From: Bacteroidales bacterium UBA1458
Lineage (GTDB): Bacteria > Bacteroidota > Bacteroidia > Bacteroidales > VadinHA17
Assembly (NCBI GenBank): GCA_002325785.1
Contig: DCSU01000090.1
Location: forward strand, 8,035 to 29,266
Direction: 5' to 3'
Length of the DNA: 21,232 nt
In this document: positions 8,151 through 15,405 of the stretch, in pieces
How positions within the stretch are numbered: the stretch's first letter is position 1
How the letters are laid out: each line of letters opens with the position of its first letter
The notes under the pieces: generated by a model
Database searches by the model: none
What the model saw: the letters and a program-made list of their open reading frames with translations, nothing else
Told to the model about the DNA's origin: nothing
Program-made: the position numbers and the translations under genes

Positions 8151-9301
8151 AACGTTCAGCCCCGATTTTCCTTTTAATACTTATGTTGCTGCCACTTCAG
8201 CAGGTTTCCTGCCAGGATCTGAGGATGCTGTTGCTTCCAAAAGCAAGTTCGGCAGACAGTAATTTGCTGTTCCTGTCAAGAGGCCTAAATGCCATATTCA
8301 TGACCGACATGATAACTGAGATGGAAAAGTATTTTCCTTGTGTGGGAATAACCGATCCTGTATCCACTCAATACTGTTTGACTGAATTACGCCTGCAGTC
8401 AACTCCTGAATTCGGCAGTCGCGATGTACGCCAGATTGTCAGCAAAATTGCTAATTCGCTGACAAACCCTGACTTTGCAGTAAAATACAGCAGTTATATC
8501 AATTCCGAGGATCTGGCACAGACAACAGTTCTCTGCGCAAACAGTGAGGGAGAGATAATCGCCGATTTTATTGAGTCATTCCCTCCACGTGAGGTGTTTG
8601 GTGGATCTACCATTGCCCCGGTCAAGCGGCTCATGGAAGAGCTGAAGAAACATGAGATATGTCCATTCACCGGGACTGTGAACGTGGAAGTTAAAAGCGA
8701 GAGGGATGAATCGTCATCCTCCTCTACACCGTGTGATGCCGGGCTGATTGTCACTGATGTGGAGATTAAAAGCAATTCGACTCTTAGGTGGGAACTTGTA
8801 AAAGAAAGCCTTGCAGGTGCTTCCGGGACCGTAACCTACGACCTTAAGGAAAATTTCAAAACGGTGATAAGTAATTCCTGTTATGTCTGCAAGAATGGCA
8901 CGAAAGGCTTTGCAAAAACTACTGAAACAAAAGAAACAGAGGCAAAGGTAGAGGGACTGTCTAACGAAAGCGTCTCAGACGGGGCTCAGGTGTCTGACGC
9001 AAGGATCAGGATATCCTTTCTGGATGACGGCACCTATCTCTTAAGTGTTAAAGCCACCTCCGAAAAAGGACCGATGAAGATTACCACGGAGAAGAAAGTC
9101 GACGGCCCTTGCACAGGCAGTAATGAAAATGAACCGCCGGATACGAAGACAAAAAGCATTGATTTGCCGTTTACAGCTGTTTTCGGACCATACAAGGGTA
9201 CGGCACAAGACAAGGTTTTGAGTCAGAATGAAACAAAAGATGTTTCACAGGGCAAGGAAAAAACTATCTTGAAAATTGATTTCACACTGACCCGCCAATG
9301 A
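8147..9301 (+). CDS. Exported protein of unknown function, coupled to the LRR gene
   Basis: No family recognised. The 384-residue product starts with a hydrophobic signal sequence and a likely cleavage near residue 22 (VSC then Gln). The Cys there might suggest a lipoprotein, but Gln at -3 is a poor lipobox. The N-terminal half (about 25-175) looks alpha/beta. A Ser-rich linker lies at about 188-194. The C-terminal half (about 198-384) alternates short beta strands in two similar-looking stretches and ends with KIDFTLTRQ. Cysteines are numerous (for example 65, 77, 130, 172, 197), consistent with disulfides outside the cytoplasm. It overlaps the LRR gene by 4 bp. Immediately after its stop lies a remnant of an A-type gene, so this is the last gene before the repeated A-B units. 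Confidence 0.8.
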   Translation: MKRSAPIFLLILMLLPLQQVSCQDLRMLLLPKASSADSNLLFLSRGLNAIFMTDMITEMEKYFPCVGITDPVSTQYCLTELRLQSTPEFGSRDVRQIVSKIANSLTNPDFAVKYSSYINSEDLAQTTVLCANSEGEIIADFIESFPPREVFGGSTIAPVKRLMEELKKHEICPFTGTVNVEVKSERDESSSSSTPCDAGLIVTDVEIKSNSTLRWELVKESLAGASGTVTYDLKENFKTVISNSCYVCKNGTKGFAKTTETKETEAKVEGLSNESVSDGAQVSDARIRISFLDDGTYLLSVKATSEKGPMKITTEKKVDGPCTGSNENEPPDTKTKSIDLPFTAVFGPYKGTAQDKVLSQNETKDVSQGKEKTILKIDFTLTRQ

Positions 9302-9335
9302 CCGTCGTGAACATTCCAAATACATATACGGCTGA

Positions 9336-9398
9336 AGGCCGCAAGAACTGAAATCAGCCTGGACCGTCACAGTCGATTCAATTAAACCCAACTGCTGA
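9336..9398 (+). pseudogene. Remnant of the 3' end of an A-type gene (copy A1)
   Basis: Read in the frame of 9348, this stretch encodes LKSAWTVTVDSIKPNC and a stop, closely matching the last residues of the 825-residue A protein (LKTALTVTVDSLKTKY) and of the 55-residue A2 peptide. The frame opens just after a stop at 9333-9335 and has no start codon, so it is not a gene by itself. The following 13 bp and the start of B1 resemble the junction after A3 (13 bp, then the B2 start), showing that A1-B1 and A3-B2 are copies of one unit. Confidence 0.75.
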
Positions 9399-9411
9399 AA
9401 TTAACAGATGC

Positions 9412-10380
9412 ATGAAAAAGAAACTAGTTACAAGCATTGTTCTGGCAACAGGATTATTTGCAGGGCTTTGCGCACAGGAACTCCCTCAACTTACCGAAAA
9501 ACCCGGCACCTTCCAGATCCTCAGCAGGACTAATTATACAGCCCCTGACTGTGCCTTTACAAAGGCTGAACTAACTGCAAACCTCCAGAGAATAACTGAT
9601 CTGGTCAGCGTGATCAGACAAAATCCTGTCCTGAGTGACATCAGGGGATTTGAAGGCAGGGCAAGGATATATAATGTCAATTGTGAAGATAACGGCAGAT
9701 ACGGGATACCTTCAAGGATAAGCTTTGAGTTTTGCGAGTGGCACCGCAATAAAGACGGGACTGAAACCTTTAGTTCCATCGAGCCGCCAGAGTGGTCATT
9801 GATAATAAATAAATTAAAACCCAATACAAACAGATGGCATTTTTCGTCAGGCGATTTCCTGGGAGATAAAACTTTCTTTACAGTGCCTGATCAGAAAGAA
9901 ACGATTGAAAGTGGTATCGATGTTTACGGGGGTGAGTGTTTTGTGATCTATGACCCTGACCGTCCACCCTACTGGGTGCCGGTAACTGTCGATGAAGCAT
10001 TCAACTGTAAAAGGGAGTACTGGAAGAAGGAACCCAACCAGTATAACAGGGATTATATGATGAAAACTATTGAAGCTGATTACGCAGCCACCCCGGTTTC
10101 GGACAGGGATAAACCTGCACGCATGTGCTGCACCATGTCAGAGATAGGAACAGATCCCAAGGCTCCGCAGATTATGAAGGTTAATCCCGAATACTGGGAC
10201 AGGAGCCTTCCGAAATCAGCAATACAGTTTATCTATTTCAGGTCGATAACAAATAAAGAGTATCTGAGCGGATTAATCAGGGAAGCCAAAGATCGCGGGG
10301 AAAACCCCTATGAGACAATTTTTGAGGAAGCATTTGATATTGATGATATTAGGGCACTGGCACCGCTTATCGGTAAATAG
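9412..10380 (+). CDS. B1: exported protein of unknown function, intact copy
   Basis: No family recognised. The 322 residues start with a signal peptide ending in Cys-Ala-Gln (about 22). The mature part has many aromatic residues and seven or more cysteines (for example in PDCAF, NVNCED, FEFCEWH, GGECF, FNCKREYW and MCCTM), suggesting a disulfide-rich exported fold. The last 68 residues, from KVNPEYWDRSLPKSAIQ to LAPLIGK, recur in the decayed copy B2 at 13140-13355, so this tail is a distinct module. ATG 9412 is chosen because the nearby ATG at 9408 is out of frame. It sits between the A1 remnant and the A2 peptide gene in the same orientation, so it was once the B partner of A1. Expression as part of the cluster transcript is likely. 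Function unknown. Confidence 0.85.
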   Translation: MKKKLVTSIVLATGLFAGLCAQELPQLTEKPGTFQILSRTNYTAPDCAFTKAELTANLQRITDLVSVIRQNPVLSDIRGFEGRARIYNVNCEDNGRYGIPSRISFEFCEWHRNKDGTETFSSIEPPEWSLIINKLKPNTNRWHFSSGDFLGDKTFFTVPDQKETIESGIDVYGGECFVIYDPDRPPYWVPVTVDEAFNCKREYWKKEPNQYNRDYMMKTIEADYAATPVSDRDKPARMCCTMSEIGTDPKAPQIMKVNPEYWDRSLPKSAIQFIYFRSITNKEYLSGLIREAKDRGENPYETIFEEAFDIDDIRALAPLIGK

Positions 10381-10408
10381 TTCTGCTCACTTTCACATAT
10401 TTTATTAC

Positions 10409-10576
10409 ATGAAAAAGTCCACGGTTCTTTTTGCTTTGCTGATGCTGGGCCTCATTTGCTATGCCCAGCCCAAACCCGGAAAAGAGGGGCACGGCATCCC
10501 TTCAAATGAAACTGCAGGAATAGATGTCCTGAAATCAGCCCTGACCGTCACATTTGATCCGATAACAACAAAGTAA
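10409..10576 (+). CDS. A2: 55-residue exported peptide, collapsed copy of the A gene
   Basis: The ATG at 10409 gives a 55-residue product: a good signal peptide ending in Tyr-Ala-Gln (about 20) and a mature part of about 35 residues. It starts MKKS like the 825-residue A3 protein, and its tail LKSALTVTFDPITTK matches the A3 end LKTALTVTVDSLKTK. The simplest reading is an in-frame internal deletion of some 770 codons that kept both ends. It may be an inert relic, yet the frame is open from start to stop and the peptide could be secreted. Longer in-frame extension upstream (to 10310) overlaps B1 and lacks a signal peptide at its start, so it was not used. It ends 16 bp before A3. Confidence 0.6.
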   Translation: MKKSTVLFALLMLGLICYAQPKPGKEGHGIPSNETAGIDVLKSALTVTFDPITTK

Positions 10577-10592
10577 TTAAGAACTAAACCAT

Positions 10593-13070
10593 ATGAAAAA
10601 ATCTCCCTTAGCAGTATTGATCCTTACGGCAGAAATGATGCTTTGTTCCCTGGCCGGCGGTCAGACACCGGATGGCCCTGTATTCAATATAACTGTGGAA
10701 CAGAGAGGTTCCTCCGACGGGGAAACTATGGTCAAGAATGTGAAAGCGGGTTACTGGCCCTGCGCAATCTGGAACTCGGGCTACTTCGGGGGCGAGTCGT
10801 TCAGCGACAAATCTGTAATGGGAGCACAAACGACAGCCACTCCGGAGGGATTGCTGGCCAGAAGGGGCAGCATTGCAGGGATGAAGCCAGGTGAAGTCCT
10901 TCTGTTTTATGTACGTGAAAAATCGGGCACAGGCAATGAAGGTCACTGCTCCGCAACACTATCTACAATCGGTGACGGCGTTTTCAGCTGCACAGTAGTA
11001 AGCGGAGACGATAAAGGAACTTACACTGCCGGTGGTCCTGTCACAGAACCCGGCAAACGCGCTTTCGGCCCCGCCGGCAATGCCGATGCAATCATAAAGC
11101 GCACTGCAGAAGGCGCGATCCTGACTTTCAGTGAGCCAAACCTTGAGGCTGAAGGTTATTGCGATTTCTTCGGACTTTTTGATGGGGAAAATACGCCGGA
11201 GGCTCTACCGGAAGTCTTTACTTTTAAGCTCACAAATGATGAGCTGGAGAACTGGTCAACCCTGCAGAAAGTGAATGACCGGACACTCCCGGGACCATTG
11301 GGTGGATCGCTCCATATCCGCGCCGTGCTTACATCCGGGGCCTTTTACAAAAAAAAGGCAGATGTCACACTCGGGGGTTGCTCTGAACTCAGCACAGGAG
11401 AAAAAGGGCAGGTCAATGCAACCGGTAAACCGGAAGGAGGAAGTTACCGGTTCTGGAGTGAGCCACAGGGAATGGTCATGATCGAATCCGAAGGCCCTTC
11501 CGCCACTCTTACAGGATCCAAACCGGGCCGTGGTACCCTTTATGTAGAGTATACCGCACCTGACGGTGCCAGAACCAAGGCGTCAATGCCGGCATCCGTT
11601 GTTAGTATATGGTCATATAACGGCGGAGATGCAATCCCTCCGATACCGCTGTATGATGTTGAAGGAAAAAAACTTTCAGGCAAGCTGATAGTACCTTACT
11701 CCTCGGAACCGGATGAAGCACAGGAACTGGTTGATTTTGTGTCGGGCAATCCTTCAGTCTTCACAGTAGTTGCATCTGCAGATAATCTCGACATTCAGGT
11801 ATCAAAAACAGGCAAGTCCACCATTGAGGCCAGGGACAACTGCGGCAACACCGCCGGTCCGACCGTTGAAGTTGAGGTTGTCAACTGCTCTGAGGAAACA
11901 AAGGCCAAACTCGCCGAGGAGGCCCGGATAGTTGCTGAAGCAATCAAAGTACAGCTAAAGCAGCTTGAGGGTATCATCAATTCCAAAGAATACCAAAAAG
12001 CTTCGGGCCGCTTCCTTGAATCCGCAGCCAATCTGACGCTGAAGACCTCAGGACTGATTTTTGGAATGGCTGCCGGAGCACCAGGGGCGGACCAGGTTGT
12101 TCAGGCCACCGGGAAAGTATTCGGAAGCGGCTCAGCGCTTCTTGACTTGGTCAGGAGCGGAAATCTGAGCGAGGCAGGTGTAAACACTGTGAAGCTGGGA
12201 ATTGAGCTGGTCGATGCGACCGTCCTGGGGATACTATCCGGAGCCCAGGAGACCTACGAGGCCGCCAATAAATTCGGGGAGGACCTGGGAGTAATTAAGG
12301 GCGCAACCATGAAGATAAGCAATGCCCAGTATTGGATTGAACACTGGAGCCGGTATGTAGATGATCTGATCCGCCGCCAGAAATTGTGCGAGAGCGGAGC
12401 CGGACAGGACGGCGGACAGGGTGAACCAGCGCCGGAACCTGTACAGAAGCCGGCAGAGCCTGGCTCAGAGGCCGCCAACCAGCCTGCAGGTAGTGCCGAA
12501 GCTGCAGAACCCCGTGGCGAGCAACCGTCAGCTGAAGAGCCTGCGCCAGGCGAAGCAGCCGGCGAGAAGAGACCGGATGAGGGAGAACCGGGCGGAGAAG
12601 AAGTCCCCGATGAAGGAGGTGAGATCTCCCCGCCGAAGCCACCATCCGAAGCCGGACAGGAGGGCCTGCCCTATGCCCCAGAAGAATGCGGATGCAACAG
12701 CACAAAGACCATGAAGCCTGGACCTGAGGTATTTGCAATACTCCAGGCGGAAATGCAGAACCTTAACAATTGTGTCGATGGCTTTCAAAACGGCCCTCTG
12801 ACAAGCTATGTTAAGACTCTCGAAGAGTGGAAAACTCTTACCGGTGAACTCACTTCAGCACTCGTTAAGGATCAGGAGAGCATCGGGACATCTTTGCATG
12901 ATGTAATACCCCGGATGGAGTCCCTGCTTCAGCAAACGCAGTCGTTTGACATTGCAGGACAGGAGTTTATTAAGGATTTTGAGAAGTGCCCTGCTATATC
13001 ATCTTCATGGATGGATCTTCTCAAGACCGCTTTGACAGTAACTGTCGATTCCCTTAAAACCAAATACTGA
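10593..13070 (+). CDS. A3: large exported multidomain protein, intact A copy
   Basis: Unrecognised 825-residue secreted protein. Seen in order: signal peptide (about 1-24); a Gly/Trp/Tyr-rich beta region (about 28-215); Ig-like (bacterial Big type) beta segments (about 255-340 and 375-430), the second ending KSTIEARDNCGNTAGPTVEVEV; an Ala/Gly-rich helical region (about 433-598) with a weakly hydrophobic stretch near 482-497; a Pro/Glu/Ala/Gly-rich disordered linker (about 604-690); and a helical C-terminal domain (about 703-825) ending in the LKTALTVTVDSLKTK tail found also in A1 and A2. The domain style suggests a surface or secreted adhesin- or effector-like protein with a flexible hinge, but no catalytic motif is seen. 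No type IX sorting domain is visible. It is followed after 13 bp by the decayed B2. Function is unknown; structural statements rest on composition and pattern only. Confidence 0.85.
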   Translation: MKKSPLAVLILTAEMMLCSLAGGQTPDGPVFNITVEQRGSSDGETMVKNVKAGYWPCAIWNSGYFGGESFSDKSVMGAQTTATPEGLLARRGSIAGMKPGEVLLFYVREKSGTGNEGHCSATLSTIGDGVFSCTVVSGDDKGTYTAGGPVTEPGKRAFGPAGNADAIIKRTAEGAILTFSEPNLEAEGYCDFFGLFDGENTPEALPEVFTFKLTNDELENWSTLQKVNDRTLPGPLGGSLHIRAVLTSGAFYKKKADVTLGGCSELSTGEKGQVNATGKPEGGSYRFWSEPQGMVMIESEGPSATLTGSKPGRGTLYVEYTAPDGARTKASMPASVVSIWSYNGGDAIPPIPLYDVEGKKLSGKLIVPYSSEPDEAQELVDFVSGNPSVFTVVASADNLDIQVSKTGKSTIEARDNCGNTAGPTVEVEVVNCSEETKAKLAEEARIVAEAIKVQLKQLEGIINSKEYQKASGRFLESAANLTLKTSGLIFGMAAGAPGADQVVQATGKVFGSGSALLDLVRSGNLSEAGVNTVKLGIELVDATVLGILSGAQETYEAANKFGEDLGVIKGATMKISNAQYWIEHWSRYVDDLIRRQKLCESGAGQDGGQGEPAPEPVQKPAEPGSEAANQPAGSAEAAEPRGEQPSAEEPAPGEAAGEKRPDEGEPGGEEVPDEGGEISPPKPPSEAGQEGLPYAPEECGCNSTKTMKPGPEVFAILQAEMQNLNNCVDGFQNGPLTSYVKTLEEWKTLTGELTSALVKDQESIGTSLHDVIPRMESLLQQTQSFDIAGQEFIKDFEKCPAISSSWMDLLKTALTVTVDSLKTKY

Positions 13071-13083
13071 AATATTCCTGAAT

Positions 13084-13355
13084 ATGAAAAAGAAAATTGT
13101 CATATGCCTTATCCTGTTGACAGGACTTATATATTCCCGCGCATAGCAAAGGTAAATCCGGACTACTGGAACAGGGAACTACCACGTTCGGCAATTCAGA
13201 TTATCAATTTCAATTCGATCCAAAGAAAGGATTATCTGAGGACATTAATGGAGGAATATCTTGATAAGAACAGCATCAGCTATAATCTGAAGCGATTTGA
13301 GGTGTCATTCGACATGCAAGAAATCAGGAGGCTGGTGCCGTTGATAGGGAAATAA
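13084..13355 (+). pseudogene. B2: decayed copy of the B gene (signal peptide plus tail, frameshifted)
   Basis: The ATG at 13084 starts a signal peptide like that of B1 (both begin MKKK with a TGL core) but hits TAG at 13144-13146. Immediately after, in another frame, about 70 codons match the B1 tail: KVNPDYWNRELPRSAIQ to VPLIGK, ending in TAA at 13353-13355. About 230-240 central codons are missing and the two ends are out of frame. A spurious 83-residue ORF from an ATG at 13104 spans the tail, but its first 12 or so codons are the signal-peptide DNA read in the wrong frame. A deletion with frameshift is the best explanation; a sequencing error cannot account for the missing middle. Confidence 0.8.
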
Positions 13356-13361
13356 CAATCA

Positions 13362-13389
13362 GGCATTAGGCAATTGGCAGCAGGCAGTA
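13362..13389. repeat. Four phased GGCAnTn heptamers
   Basis: GGCATTA, GGCAATT, GGCAGCA, GGCAGTA run head to tail directly after the B2 stop. They match the left arms of the larger heptamer elements at 15363 and 17396, but no convincing opposite arm is seen here, so this is a half or eroded element. Confidence 0.7.
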
Positions 13390-13524
13390 GGGGGAGCATG
13401 CGATGAATGGGACAGTGAGTATGGGGTTTGCGCCCCCGATTAACAAGGGAAAGCCCCGGGATCCGATAGTCCTTGGGAGAGAAAGGAAATGGGTACTCAG
13501 TCATCAGACACGCTGAATTCCGAA

Positions 13525-13564
13525 TACCCTTTAACCCTGAAACCTGTAACCCTTAAAACCCTGA
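13525..13564. repeat. Degenerate AACCCT-type direct repeat
   Basis: About five imperfect copies of 7-9 bases around ACCCTTTA, ACCCTGAA, ACCTGTA, ACCCTTAAA, ACCCTGA. It looks like another short tandem array of the same intergenic class as the heptamers. No function can be read from it. Confidence 0.5.
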
Positions 13565-13691
13565 TTTGTCCGCCGGGGTCTCAGCACCGGAGGAACACTT
13601 CTAACCAACGAAAACTAAACCCTCTAACTCACATAAAACTATTCGACCAATTTACAATGTGACAGAAATCTGCCATGAAGTAATTATGGTG

Positions 13692-13850
13692 TCATAATCC
13701 AAACTTATTTATCATCTGAGAGAACACATATATTACCCCAACAATTGCCAGGAATCCGGTTATCACAATCCCATACGCCAGCAGAATTGCCAGTGATAAT
13801 TTTGAATTGGCGTCTGGATCCTCCATCAATTGTATGTCTCTCTTATGCAT
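13692..13850 (-). CDS. Small single-pass membrane protein (52 residues)
   Basis: An ATG at 13850 opens a 52-residue frame with a charged N-terminus (MHKRDIQLMEDPDANS), one strongly hydrophobic segment (about residues 17-44, from KLSLAILLAYG through VIYVF) and a short polar tail ending NKFGL. The charge pattern and the single membrane span look like a real small membrane protein rather than random sequence. A CAACTTTG motif at 13895-13902 on the same strand is one base from the Bacteroidota -7 box and could give a leader of about 40 nt. No family recognised. It lies alone between the accessory cluster and the MFS gene, in the opposite orientation to both. Confidence 0.55.
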   Translation of the reverse strand: MHKRDIQLMEDPDANSKLSLAILLAYGIVITGFLAIVGVIYVFSQMINKFGL

Positions 13851-14066
13851 AGACCGGAATATTAATTGTTTTTAAACACTCTCAGATAACTATGCAAAGT
13901 TGAGTCGCTTTCGTCTTTTAACCGTTACAAAATTCCCGTAAAAGATTACATTATTCACATATTGCTGTACTAGTTCCGTACCCTCGACCGAGGAGACCAT
14001 CCATTTTTCATTTTGAGGAATTTGTCTCTGGGAAGGAGATCGGCAGGCCAGCCTGGCAGTGCTTCC

Positions 14067-14098
14067 TTGACAGTATGGAACAAAAGAGACTATATTTG
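14067..14098 (+). promoter_or_regulatory. Promoter of the MFS transporter gene
   Basis: A TTG at 14067-14069 and TATATTTG at 14091-14098 are separated by 21 bp and match the Bacteroidota -33/-7 pattern (TAnnTTTG) well. The start of transcription would be near 14104, with a leader of about 40 nt that carries AGGAGG (14136-14141) before the ATG at 14146. The 295-bp stretch 13851-14145 otherwise holds no supported gene. Confidence 0.65.
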
Positions 14099-14145
14099 TG
14101 TTTTCATTTTTACCGACTGGGAAGCACAATTAGTCAGGAGGCATT

Positions 14146-15405
14146 ATGACTGACTGGAAAAGAGTTTTTGCGATAATATTCACCGGTCAGCTGTTCTCCA
14201 CGCTGAGCAGCTACGTTGTTGCTTATGCCGTCATCTTCTGGCTCAGCGTTGAGACCAGGTCGGCAGAGGTGCTGGCCTATGCCACCATTGCCTCCCTCCT
14301 GCCCCAGATGGTTCTCGGGCTCTTCACCGGTGTGTTCGTCGATCGCTGGAACAGGAAGCGGACGATGATACTGGCCGATCTCTTCATTGCACTCTGCACC
14401 CTGGTCCTGGCTGCGCTCTTCTGGATTACCGAGCCGAGGATCTTCTATGTATATCTCCTGCTGATGATGCGTTCTGCCGGGATGGCTTTTCACATACCCG
14501 CCATGCAGGCCTCCGTGCCGCTGCTGGCACCTCAGGATAAGCTGATGCGTATCTCAGGGATAAACAACATGATACAGTCAGTAAGTACGATAGCCAGTCC
14601 TGCCCTTGCCGCCCTTCTCATAAGCCTCTTTGAACTGCAGTGGATCCTCCTTATTGACGTTGCCGGCGCTCTCATAGCCGTGTCAACTCTGCTGATGGTT
14701 CATATTCCTGATCCGGAGAAGAAGGAACTTGCCAAACCGCATCTTTGGAGAGAGCTTCTTGAAGGCATGAAGGAGATCTACAGCAAACCCGGTCTGCTCT
14801 GGCTCTTTATCCTGGCCCTTTCAGCCATGTTTTTCATCATGCCGGTTGCTGCCCTCTTTCCGCTGATGACGCTTGAGCACTTCAGCGGCACAACATACAT
14901 GATGAGCATAGTGGAGATTTCATGGGGCATTGGGATGCTCATCGGGGGAGCCATCATCGGACACCGCCGTCTAAACAGCTATAAGGTCGTTCTCATAAAT
15001 ATAACTTACATGGTGCTGGGGCTCACCTTCTTCTTTTCCGGGATACTGCCTCCATCCGGATTCGCAATATTCGCCGGCATCACCGCCATCGGGGGTATTA
15101 CCATGACTCTCTATTCGGGCTCATTCACGGTTATAATTCAGACAATGGTTGAACCCTCAGCCCTTGGAAGGGTATTCTCACTTTACTCCAGCGTAACACT
15201 GCTGCCATCAATGATAGGGTTGCTTGCAACAGGGTATATTGCTGACACCATCGGAATAGGAAATGCGTTTATTATATCGGGCATTGGGATTGCCTTACTG
15301 GGCATCGCAGCTTTTGTGATACCTCCCATCAGATTGATGGTGAGAGCGGAGGTTGGCGTTAAAACAGTAGGCAGTCCACAATCCACAGTCGGCAGTCAGG
15401 ACTGA
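14146..15405 (+). CDS. MFS transporter, drug/metabolite exporter-like (MFS_3 type)
   Basis: Inner-membrane proton-coupled transporter of 419 residues with about 12 hydrophobic spans. The MFS motif A is seen between TM2 and TM3 as GVFVDRWNRKR (about 62-72), the form typical of the MFS_3 group that includes macrolide and siderophore exporters. A central cytoplasmic loop lies at about 187-215. The substrate cannot be told. The start is supported by AGGAGG 4 bp upstream and by a good promoter. The last 13 or so residues (TVGSPQSTVGSQD) are encoded by a heptamer repeat element that contains the stop codon, so the original C-terminus was probably altered by repeat insertion or expansion. The gene converges on pyrF with only 27 bp between the stop codons. 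Confidence 0.9.
   Translation: MTDWKRVFAIIFTGQLFSTLSSYVVAYAVIFWLSVETRSAEVLAYATIASLLPQMVLGLFTGVFVDRWNRKRTMILADLFIALCTLVLAALFWITEPRIFYVYLLLMMRSAGMAFHIPAMQASVPLLAPQDKLMRISGINNMIQSVSTIASPALAALLISLFELQWILLIDVAGALIAVSTLLMVHIPDPEKKELAKPHLWRELLEGMKEIYSKPGLLWLFILALSAMFFIMPVAALFPLMTLEHFSGTTYMMSIVEISWGIGMLIGGAIIGHRRLNSYKVVLINITYMVLGLTFFFSGILPPSGFAIFAGITAIGGITMTLYSGSFTVIIQTMVEPSALGRVFSLYSSVTLLPSMIGLLATGYIADTIGIGNAFIISGIGIALLGIAAFVIPPIRLMVRAEVGVKTVGSPQSTVGSQD

Larger units (their letters stand above)
13356..13691. other. Non-coding stretch with degenerate short repeats
   Basis: No supported gene on either strand. It begins with four GGC-type heptamers (13362-13389), continues with a G-rich stretch that has no clear terminator, and holds an AACCCT-type degenerate repeat (13525-13564). 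A weak hairpin (TCCGCCGG pairing with CCGGAGGA at about 13568-13593) has one mismatch and no following T-run. This separates the accessory cluster from the genes to the right. Confidence 0.6.

Noticed and set aside
10310..10576. 88-residue protein starting inside the end of B1
   Set aside because: The first 33 codons overlap B1 in another frame. The ATG at 10409 begins a proper signal peptide and avoids the overlap.
12295..12738. 147-residue minus-strand ORF inside A3
   Set aside because: It arises from the Pro/Glu/Ala-rich linker codons of A3. Such GC-biased low-complexity DNA leaves long open antisense frames.
13104..13355. Independent 83-residue gene
   Set aside because: Its tail is homologous to B1 but its first codons are the B2 signal-peptide DNA read out of frame, so it is better explained as part of a decayed gene.
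13890..14129. 79-residue minus-strand ORF
   Set aside because: It has no signal, domain or membrane pattern, overlaps the MFS promoter, and its composition looks random.
14134..14493. 119-residue minus-strand ORF opposite the MFS gene
   Set aside because: It is charged low-complexity sequence antisense to a clear transporter gene, with no promoter or homology signal.
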